Assembly: GCA_012510515.1 (NCBI GenBank)
Contig: JAAZHW010000032.1
Location: forward strand, 1 to 10,346
Direction: 5' to 3'
From: Parcubacteria group bacterium
Lineage (GTDB): Bacteria > Patescibacteriota > Minisyncoccia > UBA6257 > JAAZHW01
Length of the DNA stretch: 10,346 nt
Positions 1 to 6,775 of this stretch are shown here, piece after piece. The notes below the pieces were generated by a model. The model did no database searches, was not told the origin of the DNA, and was given only the letters and a program-made list of their open reading frames with translations. The position numbers were made by a program, and so were the translations under genes. Numbering within the stretch: the stretch's first letter is position 1; each line of letters starts with the position of its first letter.

Positions 1-12
1 AAAAAATATATT

Positions 13-297
13 ATGGCAAAATTTGTTATAAAAAGATCTGGTGAAAGAGAAATTTTTGATCCAATGAAAATAGAAGAATCAATTAGAAAAGCGGCGAGAG
101 ATGCTAATTTATCAGAAGAAAGAATAGGGGATTTAATCGATAAAATAGCAACAGTAATTATAGAAACAGCAGCAAAAAAAGAAGAAATTACTACTTCTGA
201 AATTAGAACGCGTATTTTAAAAGAATTAGATGTATTAGAACCAGTAGTTTCAGAAGTTTGGAAAAAATTTGAAATGGAGCATCAAAAACTTTCCTAA
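13..297 (+). CDS. Stand-alone ATP-cone domain protein
   Basis: The 94-residue product is almost entirely one ATP-cone domain, the nucleotide-sensing module known from the N-terminus of class I and III ribonucleotide reductases and from the repressor NrdR. The diagnostic start is visible at residues 4-28: a FVIKRSGEREIFDPMKIEES stretch matching the family pattern (V)xKRxGxxexFDxxKI, followed by a helical segment with the typical I(R)KA. The zinc ribbon that precedes the cone in NrdR is absent, as is any reductase catalytic domain, so DNA binding by itself is not indicated. A role in sensing ATP/dATP, or as a loose regulatory subunit, is inference. It starts 12 bases into the window with no Shine-Dalgarno sequence visible. 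It ends 57 bases before the sigma-factor gene on the same strand, so the two may be co-transcribed. The domain call is firm; the function is not. Confidence 0.88.
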   Translation: MAKFVIKRSGEREIFDPMKIEESIRKAARDANLSEERIGDLIDKIATVIIETAAKKEEITTSEIRTRILKELDVLEPVVSEVWKKFEMEHQKLS

Positions 298-354
298 AAC
301 AAAAAATTAAAAATAAATAGTTATAAAATTGTAAAAAATAAAAAAATAGATAGA

Positions 355-942
355 ATGGTATTCATGATAGAAGATGCAAAATTAATAGAAAATTATTTAA
401 AAAATGAAGATAAAGAATCGCTCGCTATTTTAATTAATCGCTATTTAAATGAAGTTTACTTTTATTTTTTTAAACGATTAAATAATGATATTGAAGCCGA
501 AGATTTAACTCAAGAAACATTTATTAAAGTTTGGCAAAATTTGCAAAAATTTAATCCTGAAAAAAATTTTCGTTCTTGGCTTTTTACTATTGCTAAAAAT
601 TGTTTAATTGATTTTTTTAGAAAAACTCGAACTAGAAATGGCGCCTTAAAAGAAATCAATTTTTCTTATTTTAATAATAATGACGAAGCAAAAAATAATT
701 ATTTGAATATTATTGATCCTCATTTATTAGCATTTGAAAAAATCAGCAATAAAGAATATAGAAAACAATTAAAGACCATTATTAATAATTTGTCACCAGA
801 TAAAAAAGAATTACTTTCTAATTATTTAGAAAAAGATTTAACTTTTAAAGAAATATCCGAAAAAAAACAAGTTCCTCTAAATACTATAAAATCTCAATAT
901 TATCGGATAATCAAAGAAATAAAAAGTTTATTTAGACAATAA
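355..942 (+). CDS. ECF-type RNA polymerase sigma factor (sigma-70 family, RpoE-like)
   Basis: A 195-residue protein of normal ECF sigma length. Region 2 spans about residues 23-92 and contains the core-binding and -10 recognition signature (AEDLTQETFIKVWQNL near 48-63, then NFRSWLFTIAKNCLIDFFRK near 71-90). Region 4 spans about 143-192, with a helix-turn-helix (LTFKEISEKKQVPLNTIKSQ, 162-181) for -35 recognition. Regions 1.1 and 3 are absent, as expected for ECF factors. The linker between regions 2 and 4 is Asn-rich and about 50 residues long. Met4 at position 364 is a plausible alternative start, and neither start has a clear ribosome binding site. It heads a same-strand cluster leading into a MacAB-type exporter, which suggests that it controls that cluster and possibly itself. 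I saw no clear ECF-type promoter (GGAAC and CGTC-like pair) in the 57 bases upstream, so autoregulation is not shown. Confidence 0.95.
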   Translation: MVFMIEDAKLIENYLKNEDKESLAILINRYLNEVYFYFFKRLNNDIEAEDLTQETFIKVWQNLQKFNPEKNFRSWLFTIAKNCLIDFFRKTRTRNGALKEINFSYFNNNDEAKNNYLNIIDPHLLAFEKISNKEYRKQLKTIINNLSPDKKELLSNYLEKDLTFKEISEKKQVPLNTIKSQYYRIIKEIKSLFRQ

Positions 943-961
943 TTTATATTAATTTAAATAT

Positions 962-988
962 AAAAATGCATCTAACGGCATTTTTTTT
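962..988 (+). terminator. Candidate weak intrinsic terminator or attenuator
   Basis: An 8-bp stem (AAAAATGC at 962-969 paired with GCATTTTT at 978-985) encloses an 8-base loop and runs into a stretch of eight T (981-988). Only two pairs are G:C, so it is weak, but the A-tract/U-tract form is that of an intrinsic terminator. It lies 20 bases after the sigma-factor stop. It could separate or attenuate transcription between the sigma gene and the exporter genes. It also covers the first ATG of the next open frame, which argues for the later start at 1008. Confidence 0.45.
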
Positions 989-1007
989 CGTATTATTTAA
1001 TGGGAAT

Positions 1008-1406
1008 ATGAAAAAAACAAATATTGATTATCTTAAAAAAGATAGATTATTGAAGCAAATTTTACATTGTATTGAAAAAAAACAACAAAATAAAATAAAA
1101 AGAGAGATTTTTCTTTCTTTTTTAGGTTTGCTTATTAGCCTAACGGCTCTTCCTTTTGTTTTTGATATTGCTATTCAAGATTTTTCAGAAACAGGTTTTG
1201 TTTATTTTTTTAATATTATTATTAGCCATTTCAACTTAGTGCCTTTTTATTTTAAACAGTTTGGAATTGTTTTGTTGGAATCGTTGCCTATTTTAGGATT
1301 GCTTTTACTATTGACTGATTTTTTTATTTTATTAATTTCTTTAAAAAATTTACTTAAAAACTATCACCATCTTTCTTTAAAATTTTTATTCAACCATTCT
1401 TATTAA
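1008..1406 (+). CDS. Small multi-helix membrane protein next to the sigma factor; candidate anti-sigma or accessory factor
   Basis: No family recognised. The frame is open from an ATG at 966, but that ATG lies inside the terminator-like hairpin and would give a hydrophobic, unlikely leader (MHLTAFFFVLF). I therefore chose the ATG at 1008, giving 132 residues. The first 32 residues are basic and charged, probably cytoplasmic and helical. Hydrophobic segments follow at about 33-54, 63-80 (weaker) and 94-114, and the tail is short, basic and His/Asn-containing. The gene follows the sigma factor and precedes the OB-like protein by 3 bases, so translation of those two is probably coupled. A cytoplasmic charged N-terminus plus membrane helices beside an ECF gene fits an anti-sigma factor. 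There is no HxxxCxxC zinc motif (one Cys, residue 21) and no recognisable RsiW or FecR domain, so this role is inferred from context only. It could equally be an exporter accessory protein, comparable in position to YknW of Bacillus. Confidence 0.8.
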   Translation: MKKTNIDYLKKDRLLKQILHCIEKKQQNKIKREIFLSFLGLLISLTALPFVFDIAIQDFSETGFVYFFNIIISHFNLVPFYFKQFGIVLLESLPILGLLLLLTDFFILLISLKNLLKNYHHLSLKFLFNHSY

Positions 1407-1409
1407 TTT

Positions 1410-1943
1410 ATGAAAATAGAAGAAATAGTTAAATCTAAAACCTTTAAGGCAATTATTAGTATAATTGGTTTTTTAATTATTGTTTTGATAATTTTTAAAT
1501 TAGGTATGTTTGTTGGTTTTAAAAAAGCTAGTTTTTCTTGTCGTTTTATGGAACACTATATTTCCAATTTTGTTATGTCTCAAAATAATTCTCATAATTT
1601 AATGACGGAACTTAATGAAAAGAATAGTTTAAAATCTCATGGTACATTTGGAATAATCATTAATATTTTAATAAATAATAATGGAGATTATAAATTAATT
1701 ATAAAAGAAAAAAGAGAACCAGAAAAAATTGTTTTAATAAAAAGCAATACTATAATTGAAAAAATGAAAGAAAATATAAATCCAACGGATTTAAATATTA
1801 ATGATTTTGTAGTTGTTATCGGCGAAGGTAATGAAAATGGGCAAATAGAGGCAAGTTTAATTAGAGTTCTTCCTCAACCGCCATTTCAACCGTTTTCTCA
1901 ACCACCAAAACCATCAGAATTTTTAGAAAAATCTTTTCGCTAA
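1410..1943 (+). CDS. Membrane-anchored protein with a DUF5666-like (OB-fold) extracytoplasmic domain
   Basis: A 177-residue protein with one N-terminal membrane helix at about 13-35, so the rest is predicted to lie outside the membrane. After a juxtamembrane stretch (VGFKKASFSCRF, 35-46, with one Cys) and an Asn/Ser-rich linker, residues about 78-155 show a beta-rich repeat: GTFGIIINI, then KIVLIKSNTIIEKM, then DLNINDFVVVIGEGNENGQI and EASLIRVLP. This is the strand pattern of DUF5666-like small OB folds (GxI...i.v...T.I.....dl..gd.V.v.G....g.i.A..I.v). The C-terminus is Pro/Phe-rich (156-170). The domain label is by pattern and not confirmed. It sits 3 bases after the small membrane protein and 50 bases before the exporter adaptor, so it is probably an accessory of the exporter or its sensor. 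No catalytic residues are visible. Confidence 0.85.
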   Translation: MKIEEIVKSKTFKAIISIIGFLIIVLIIFKLGMFVGFKKASFSCRFMEHYISNFVMSQNNSHNLMTELNEKNSLKSHGTFGIIINILINNNGDYKLIIKEKREPEKIVLIKSNTIIEKMKENINPTDLNINDFVVVIGEGNENGQIEASLIRVLPQPPFQPFSQPPKPSEFLEKSFR

Positions 1944-1993
1944 TGTAATAAATTAATAAAGTCGTTTTTAAAATTAAAAAATTAATTTCAGGT

Positions 1994-3688
1994 ATGTCTA
2001 AAAAAAATAAAAATGTAATTGTCACAATAAAAAATTTTATTAAAAAAAATAAAATAGCTTCTATTGTTATTGGTATAATAATTATTGCATTACTTTATTT
2101 AATATTAAAACCAATTTTTTCTAAAGAAAATGAAATTCCTTATGTTACGGCCAAAGTAGAAAGAGGGGATATTACAACAACAGTTTCTGTAACTGGACAA
2201 ATAACTTCTTCTAATTCTATTGACATCAAACCAAAAGTATCTGGTGATATTTCTTATATTAATTTAAAAAATGGCCAAATAGTAAAAGAAGGAGATATTT
2301 TATTAAAAATTGACGATTTAGATGCGTTAAATAGTGTTAAAGATGCTCGTATTGCTTTAGCTAATGCCAAAGATGATTTAGCCAAAATGGAAGGTTTATC
2401 TACTGATGAAGGAATGATTGAAGCTACTAAAGCCAAGAGAGAAAAAGATTTAGCTTCTGCCTACGAAGCAGTTGTTGATGGGTTGCCAGAAATTTTTACT
2501 AGTACCACTCCTTCAATTATGGAAAATCTACACGATTTATTATTTGGTGATGAAATAGATTATCCAAATTATAATGTTGATTATTATGGAGAAAGTTTAA
2601 TGTTGTATAATAAATCTTCCATTGATTATAGCAAAACAACAAAGGAAGCTTATGAAATGGCTAAAAAATCTTATGATAAAGCCTTAAATTATTATCAATC
2701 TAAAAACTTAACTTATTTTAGCGATCCATTAGAAATTGAACAAACATTAAACCTAACTTATGATGCAATAAAAAAAATAAATGATAGTGTTAGAGCTTCT
2801 TTAAATTTGGTTCGTTTATATAAAGACTCTGTTAATAATATAAAATTGGAATATCCCAAACAAGTTGATGATCACGATAAAATTCTAACTAGCTATTTTA
2901 CTATTACTAATAATTTATTTTCTAAAATAGATCTTTTAAAAAATAACGTTCAAACAGCTAAAGAAAATTTAGTGGATGTAAATTTTGATTTACAAGACCA
3001 AAGAAATACAGTAGAAAAAGCCCAAAGAAACTTACAAACTGCTTTAAATAAATTAGCTGATTATACTATTAAAGCACCTTTTGATGGTATTTTGGGTAAT
3101 GTTGATGATAGTATTTTTGTTGGTGATAATATTTCTTCTAATACTGTTTTGGGTGTTTTAACGTCTAAACAATATATTATTAAAATAAGTTTAAGCGAAG
3201 ATGATGCAGCAGAAGTAAAAGTTGGTCAGAAAGCTTTAATTACTTTTGACGTTTTGGATAATTTACAAGCAACAGGAAAAATTATTGATGTAGATGTGGT
3301 GGGAAAAATTTCTCAAGGGGTTGTTAGTTATGATGCTAAAGTTTTATTAGATGATAATATTGATGAAAGAGTTAAATCTGGTATGAGCACAACAATAGAT
3401 ATTATAACCCAAACAAAATCCAATGTTTTAACAATTCCTCGAACAGCTTTAAAAATGCAAAATAATAAATATTATGTAGAAATATTAAATGATAAAAAAG
3501 AAATTGAAAAAAGGCCAGTGGAAATAGGATTACAAGCCGATTCAAAAGTTGAAATTATTAAAGGATTAAACGAAGGAGAAAAAGTTATTGTTTCGGGAGG
3601 CGCTATTAATAATTCTTCAACAATAAATTCAAAAAATTTTAATCAGATAAATAATCAAAGACGATTACCAGCAGGGGGAATGTTTTAA
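1994..3688 (+). CDS. MacA/YknX-type adaptor (membrane fusion protein) of an ABC exporter
   Basis: A 564-residue HlyD/MacA-family adaptor. A basic N-terminus precedes a membrane anchor at about 21-39. The first half of the lipoyl-like domain is at about 72-107 (SIDIKPKVSGDISYINLKNG then GQIVKEGDILLKID). The second half is at about 356-390 (DYTIKAPFDGILGN, then VGDNISSNTVLGVL). A beta-barrel follows at about 392-470 (VGQKALITFDV; VKSGMSTTIDI) and a membrane-proximal domain at 475-537 (IPRTALKM; GLNEGEKVIVSGG). The helical hairpin between the lipoyl halves is about 250 residues, far longer than in usual MacA (total length normally near 370-400), with an acidic, Tyr-rich insert near 183-215. The tail is Asn-rich and ends GGMF. 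It probably links the ATPase/permease pair to substrate capture outside the membrane. The ATPase follows after 12 bases. The start has only a weak AGGT directly before ATG. Confidence 0.94.
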   Translation: MSKKNKNVIVTIKNFIKKNKIASIVIGIIIIALLYLILKPIFSKENEIPYVTAKVERGDITTTVSVTGQITSSNSIDIKPKVSGDISYINLKNGQIVKEGDILLKIDDLDALNSVKDARIALANAKDDLAKMEGLSTDEGMIEATKAKREKDLASAYEAVVDGLPEIFTSTTPSIMENLHDLLFGDEIDYPNYNVDYYGESLMLYNKSSIDYSKTTKEAYEMAKKSYDKALNYYQSKNLTYFSDPLEIEQTLNLTYDAIKKINDSVRASLNLVRLYKDSVNNIKLEYPKQVDDHDKILTSYFTITNNLFSKIDLLKNNVQTAKENLVDVNFDLQDQRNTVEKAQRNLQTALNKLADYTIKAPFDGILGNVDDSIFVGDNISSNTVLGVLTSKQYIIKISLSEDDAAEVKVGQKALITFDVLDNLQATGKIIDVDVVGKISQGVVSYDAKVLLDDNIDERVKSGMSTTIDIITQTKSNVLTIPRTALKMQNNKYYVEILNDKKEIEKRPVEIGLQADSKVEIIKGLNEGEKVIVSGGAINNSSTINSKNFNQINNQRRLPAGGMF

Positions 3689-3700
3689 TTAATTTTTTAT

Positions 3701-4432
3701 ATGACTGATAATTTATTAAAATATATTATTGAGGTTAAAAATTTAAGTAAAATTTACGATGGAGTAGTAAAAACTATTGCTTTAAATAATATAAATCTAA
3801 ATATTAAAGAAGGAGAATTTATTTCTATTATTGGTCCATCGGGTTCGGGAAAATCAACCTTAATGCATATTTTAGGGTGTTTAGACACGCCAACGAGTGG
3901 AGATTATTTTTTAGAAGGGGAGAATATTGCTCATTGTAGCGAAGATGAATTAGCAGAAATTAGAAAAAGAAAAATTGGTTTTGTTTTTCAGCAATTTAAT
4001 TTATTAGGACGGGTATCGGTTTTAGAAAACGTAATGCTTCCTTTGGTTTATGCGGAAATACCCAAAAAAGAAAGAGAAGAAAGGGCCAAAAAATCTTTAG
4101 AAGAAGCCGCTTTCCCTAAAGAATTTTGGCATCATTTACCTAATCAATTATCGGGTGGAATGATGCAAAGAGCAGCTATTGCTAGGGCTTTAGTTAACAA
4201 TCCAAAATTAATTTTAGCCGATGAACCAACGGGAAATTTAGATAGCAAAACCGGAGAAAAAATTTTAGAAACATTTAAAGATCTTTATAAAAGAGGTCGA
4301 ACAATAATTTTAGTGACTCATGATCGTTATATCGCCGAACAAGCCAAAAGAATTATTTTTATAAAAGATGGAGAAATTACCGAAGATAAATTATTAAAAG
4401 AGTCTAAAGAATTTCAAATAATGAAAGAATAA
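3701..4432 (+). CDS. ABC transporter ATPase, MacB/LolD/YknY type
   Basis: A 243-residue nucleotide-binding subunit that powers the exporter from the cytoplasmic side. All motifs are in order: Walker A GPSGSGKST (45-53), Q-loop FVFQQFNLL (94-102), signature LSGGMMQRAAIARAL (150-164), Walker B LILADEPTGNLD (170-181, catalytic Glu175), D-loop after Asp181, and switch His207 in VTHD. The motifs AxxNxxLxI near 27-35 and LDTPTSGDYFLEG (61-73) are typical of the MacB/LolD subfamily. The signature reads LSGGM in place of the usual LSGGQ. It is a separate polypeptide, unlike the fused proteobacterial MacB, and so resembles the Gram-positive YknY/YknZ arrangement. It starts 12 bases after the adaptor and its stop is one base from the permease start, which indicates a tight operon. 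No Shine-Dalgarno sequence is seen before its ATG. Confidence 0.97.
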   Translation: MTDNLLKYIIEVKNLSKIYDGVVKTIALNNINLNIKEGEFISIIGPSGSGKSTLMHILGCLDTPTSGDYFLEGENIAHCSEDELAEIRKRKIGFVFQQFNLLGRVSVLENVMLPLVYAEIPKKEREERAKKSLEEAAFPKEFWHHLPNQLSGGMMQRAAIARALVNNPKLILADEPTGNLDSKTGEKILETFKDLYKRGRTIILVTHDRYIAEQAKRIIFIKDGEITEDKLLKESKEFQIMKE

Positions 4433-4433
4433 T

Positions 4434-5654
4434 ATGTTAATTTCTGATGTTTTTAATGAAACATTAAAAGCTATATCATCAAACAAATTACGATCCGGAT
4501 TAACTATTTTGGGAATTGTCATTGGCATCGGATCGGTTATTGCTATGATTTCTATTGGTTCAGGATCTAAAGCTTCTATTGAGTCTCAATTACAATCAAT
4601 GGGAACCAATATGATTTATATTACACCCGGAATGCAAATGAATTTTTCACCAGTTTCTCAAGGACGAGGAACAGCTCAAAGTTTAACAATTGATGATGTT
4701 AAAGCTATTCAAGATCAAGTAGTTGGCGTTTCTAATGTTTCACCTATTACTACGCGTCGTTTTCAAGTAATTGCTAAATCACAAAATACCAATACACAAG
4801 TTATCGGAGTTTATCCTTCTTATCCATCAATTCAAAATATTGAACTAGAAACAGGATTATTTTTTACAGAAAACGATTTAAAAGAAAATGCTAAAGTAGC
4901 CATTTTGGGTTCTTTAACTAGAGATGATTTATTTGGTGAAGGTTATAATCCAGTGGGAAATACTATAAAAATTAATGGAATAATTTTTAAAGTTATTGGC
5001 GTAATGCAATCAAAAGGAGGAGCTCTTTCTATTGTTGATGATCAAATTTTAATACCCTATACCACTGCTCAACGATATTTAACAGGAGTGAGCAAATATG
5101 TTTCTTCTATTTATGCTCAAGCCGAAAATGAAAAAGTAATTGATTCAATAAAAGAAGATATCGAAAATTTACTTCTCCAAAGACATAATATTTTTGATAC
5201 CTCAATGGCTGATTTTACCATTGTTACCCAAAAAGATATTTTGGATATGGCTTCGACTATTACTGACACCTTAACAATTCTTTTAGCTTCAATTGCTGGT
5301 ATTTCGTTACTAGTTGGCGGTATTGGAATTATGAATATGATGATGACAAGCGTTAATGAACGATTTAGAGAAATTGGTTTGCGCAAAGCCGTAGGCGCTA
5401 AAAACAAAGAAATAACCTTACAATTTTTAATGGAAGCAATATTTTTAAGTTTGATTGGTGGAGTGATCGGAATTTTATTCGGAATAGCTCTTGCCTATGG
5501 CGTAACTTTTTTTACTAGTTTGCCTACTGAAATTTCTTTGTCGTCAATTTTATTAGCTTGTGGAGTTTCTTCTTTGATTGGCATGGCTTTTGGTTACTGG
5601 CCAGCTAAAAAAGCTGCAGATTTAAATCCTATTCAAACTTTACGTTATGAATAA
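4434..5654 (+). CDS. ABC transporter permease, MacB/FtsX family (YknZ-like)
   Basis: A 406-residue permease with the standard MacB topology. Helix 1 (about 21-42, LTILGIVIGIGSVIAMISIG) is preceded by the family's NKLRSGLT motif. A large extracytoplasmic MacB_PCD domain follows (about 45-275). The FtsX domain has helices at about 280-303, 333-358 and 369-388. The cytoplasmic coupling motif VNERFREIGLRKAVGAK (307-323) is close to consensus, as is the C-terminal WPAKKAADLNPIQTLRYE. Such permeases act by mechanotransmission, extruding peptides, toxins, lipids or lipoproteins from the outer membrane leaflet or cell wall side. The substrate cannot be told from sequence. The gene begins one base after the ATPase stop and is the last of the plus-strand cluster. 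It converges with the CAP-protein gene, with only 14 bases between the two stop codons. Confidence 0.97.
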   Translation: MLISDVFNETLKAISSNKLRSGLTILGIVIGIGSVIAMISIGSGSKASIESQLQSMGTNMIYITPGMQMNFSPVSQGRGTAQSLTIDDVKAIQDQVVGVSNVSPITTRRFQVIAKSQNTNTQVIGVYPSYPSIQNIELETGLFFTENDLKENAKVAILGSLTRDDLFGEGYNPVGNTIKINGIIFKVIGVMQSKGGALSIVDDQILIPYTTAQRYLTGVSKYVSSIYAQAENEKVIDSIKEDIENLLLQRHNIFDTSMADFTIVTQKDILDMASTITDTLTILLASIAGISLLVGGIGIMNMMMTSVNERFREIGLRKAVGAKNKEITLQFLMEAIFLSLIGGVIGILFGIALAYGVTFFTSLPTEISLSSILLACGVSSLIGMAFGYWPAKKAADLNPIQTLRYE

Positions 5655-5678
5655 TTTAATTAAATTAATTAAATTATT
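5650..5678. repeat. AT-only perfect inverted repeat spanning two convergent stop codons
   Basis: Left arm AATAATTTAATTAA (5650-5663), one central A, and right arm TTAATTAAATTATT (5665-5678) are perfect reverse complements. The repeat covers the stop codon of the permease (5652-5654) and that of the CAP gene (5669-5671) on the opposite strand. No other terminator is visible between the two genes. A U-rich tail follows on the plus-strand transcript (TTTT to 5680). A bidirectional termination or transcript-end role is plausible, but an A:U-only stem is weak and such palindromes arise easily in AT-rich DNA. Confidence 0.5.
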
Positions 5679-6712
5679 TTAGCCCAAATACTAACCAAAT
5701 AATCATTTACCCAAAGAGCTGAAAAAATAATCATTAATAATAAAGCTCCATTAACAATAAGCAAAGGAAATTGCATTTTAATTTGAATAAATATTTTGAA
5801 AATTAGAGAAACAATTATTAAAATAGCAAAAATTTTTAAAATGTTATTGGTTGTTTCTAAGGGATTAGTAATAATTTTTTTAAAAAGCGAAATATTGGCA
5901 ATTTCATTATTAATTACCATTTCCGATTTAACGCTTGAATTTTTATCAATATCAAGATTATTGGGATTGGTAATAGTTGTAGGAGCAATTGTTGGAACAA
6001 GAGAAGGATTAATTGATTGAAGAGGTTTTGTTTTTAAAGGGACAGAAGATATAGAAGAAGGTTTTTGATTTGCTATTGGAGATGAAACAGGATAATTATT
6101 TGATGACGGAATAGAATTTTGACTTACATAAGATATTTTTGGATTACCAAACATTTGAACGATAAAGATTGCTGGTTTATCTTGATATGTTCCTTTAGCG
6201 ATGCCAATGCCAATTTCGGTAAAATTTTTATTTAATATATTTTGACGATGTGTTTCAGAATTAAGCCAAGCTTTGACCACTTCTTCAGAATCGGTAAAAT
6301 TAATAGCTAAATTTTCACCGGCTGATATGTATTTATAGCCGACTTTATCTAACCAATACCAAGGAGTAATATTATCGGGAGAAACATGGTTAAAATAACC
6401 TTTTTGAGCCATATCTTCTGCCTTTAATTGAGCTGCTTGAAAAAGAAGTGGATTAATTTTCAAAGGGGGAACATTATAATTTAAACGACTAGAGTTTGTT
6501 AAATCAGCAATTGTTTGACCGATTAAATTGGCTAAAAATTCTGAATAAGGAACAAAAAAATAATTAGTTAAAAAAAATAAATTTTCAATAATAATTATTA
6601 AAAGAAATATAAAAATAGCAGCTTTGGGTTTAAGAATTTTAGGTTGAAATTCATTTTCAGCATTAGGGATAAAGTAATTTCTTAAATTTTTTAAAACTTT
6701 ATAATTTTTCAT
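5669..6712 (-). CDS. Membrane-anchored CAP-domain (SCP/YkwD-like) extracytoplasmic protein
   Basis: A 347-residue protein. A basic cytoplasmic N-terminus precedes a membrane helix at about 31-52. The CAP domain is at about 85-192 with the four signature residues: His109 in FNHVSPD, Glu133 in AGENLA, and Glu153 and His155 in NSETHRQNIL. The final strand IFIVQMFGNP ends near 191. A Ser/Pro/Thr/Asn-rich linker (193-260) resembles a wall-spanning spacer. Two further helices lie at about 291-310 and 315-336, so the C-terminus is predicted to be outside. Bacterial CAP proteins such as YkwD are envelope proteins of largely unknown activity; no enzyme function can be assigned. A strong promoter lies upstream (6746-6774). 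A 16-base palindrome, TAAATAAATTTATTTA, at 6712-6727 lies in the leader against the start codon. No Shine-Dalgarno sequence is present. The three-helix layout is unusual compared with simple secreted CAP proteins. Confidence 0.93.
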   Translation of the reverse strand: MKNYKVLKNLRNYFIPNAENEFQPKILKPKAAIFIFLLIIIIENLFFLTNYFFVPYSEFLANLIGQTIADLTNSSRLNYNVPPLKINPLLFQAAQLKAEDMAQKGYFNHVSPDNITPWYWLDKVGYKYISAGENLAINFTDSEEVVKAWLNSETHRQNILNKNFTEIGIGIAKGTYQDKPAIFIVQMFGNPKISYVSQNSIPSSNNYPVSSPIANQKPSSISSVPLKTKPLQSINPSLVPTIAPTTITNPNNLDIDKNSSVKSEMVINNEIANISLFKKIITNPLETTNNILKIFAILIIVSLIFKIFIQIKMQFPLLIVNGALLLMIIFSALWVNDYLVSIWAKII

Positions 6713-6745
6713 AAATAAATTTATTTAAAAATTTTTATATAATAT

Positions 6746-6774
6746 ATTATACCACAATTTTAAATAATTGACAA
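6746..6774 (-). promoter_or_regulatory. Sigma-70-type promoter of the CAP-protein gene
   Basis: Reading the minus strand, TTGTCA (plus coordinates 6769-6774) is followed after exactly 17 bases by TATAAT (6746-6751). A TG two bases upstream of the -10 (TGG-TATAAT) adds an extended -10. This is the best housekeeping promoter in the window. Transcription should start near 6739, giving a leader of about 27 bases before the ATG at 6712. It lies between the terminator of the upstream minus-strand gene and the CAP gene, so the two genes are separate transcription units. Confidence 0.85.
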
Positions 6775-6775
6775 T

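Noticed and set aside
298..354. Possible -10 (TATAAA at 322-327) before the sigma-factor gene
   Set aside because: No acceptable -35 lies at 16-18 bases, and such AT strings are expected by chance in this composition.
2254..2436. 60-residue open frame on the minus strand
   Set aside because: It lies wholly inside the adaptor gene, whose domain pattern is clear, and shows no family motif or start signal.
5117..5407. 96-residue open frame on the minus strand
   Set aside because: It is antisense to the conserved FtsX region of the permease, and its sequence is the low-complexity mirror of that gene.
5796..6020. 74-residue open frame on the plus strand
   Set aside because: It is antisense to the linker and C-terminal helices of the CAP protein, and no motif or promoter supports it.
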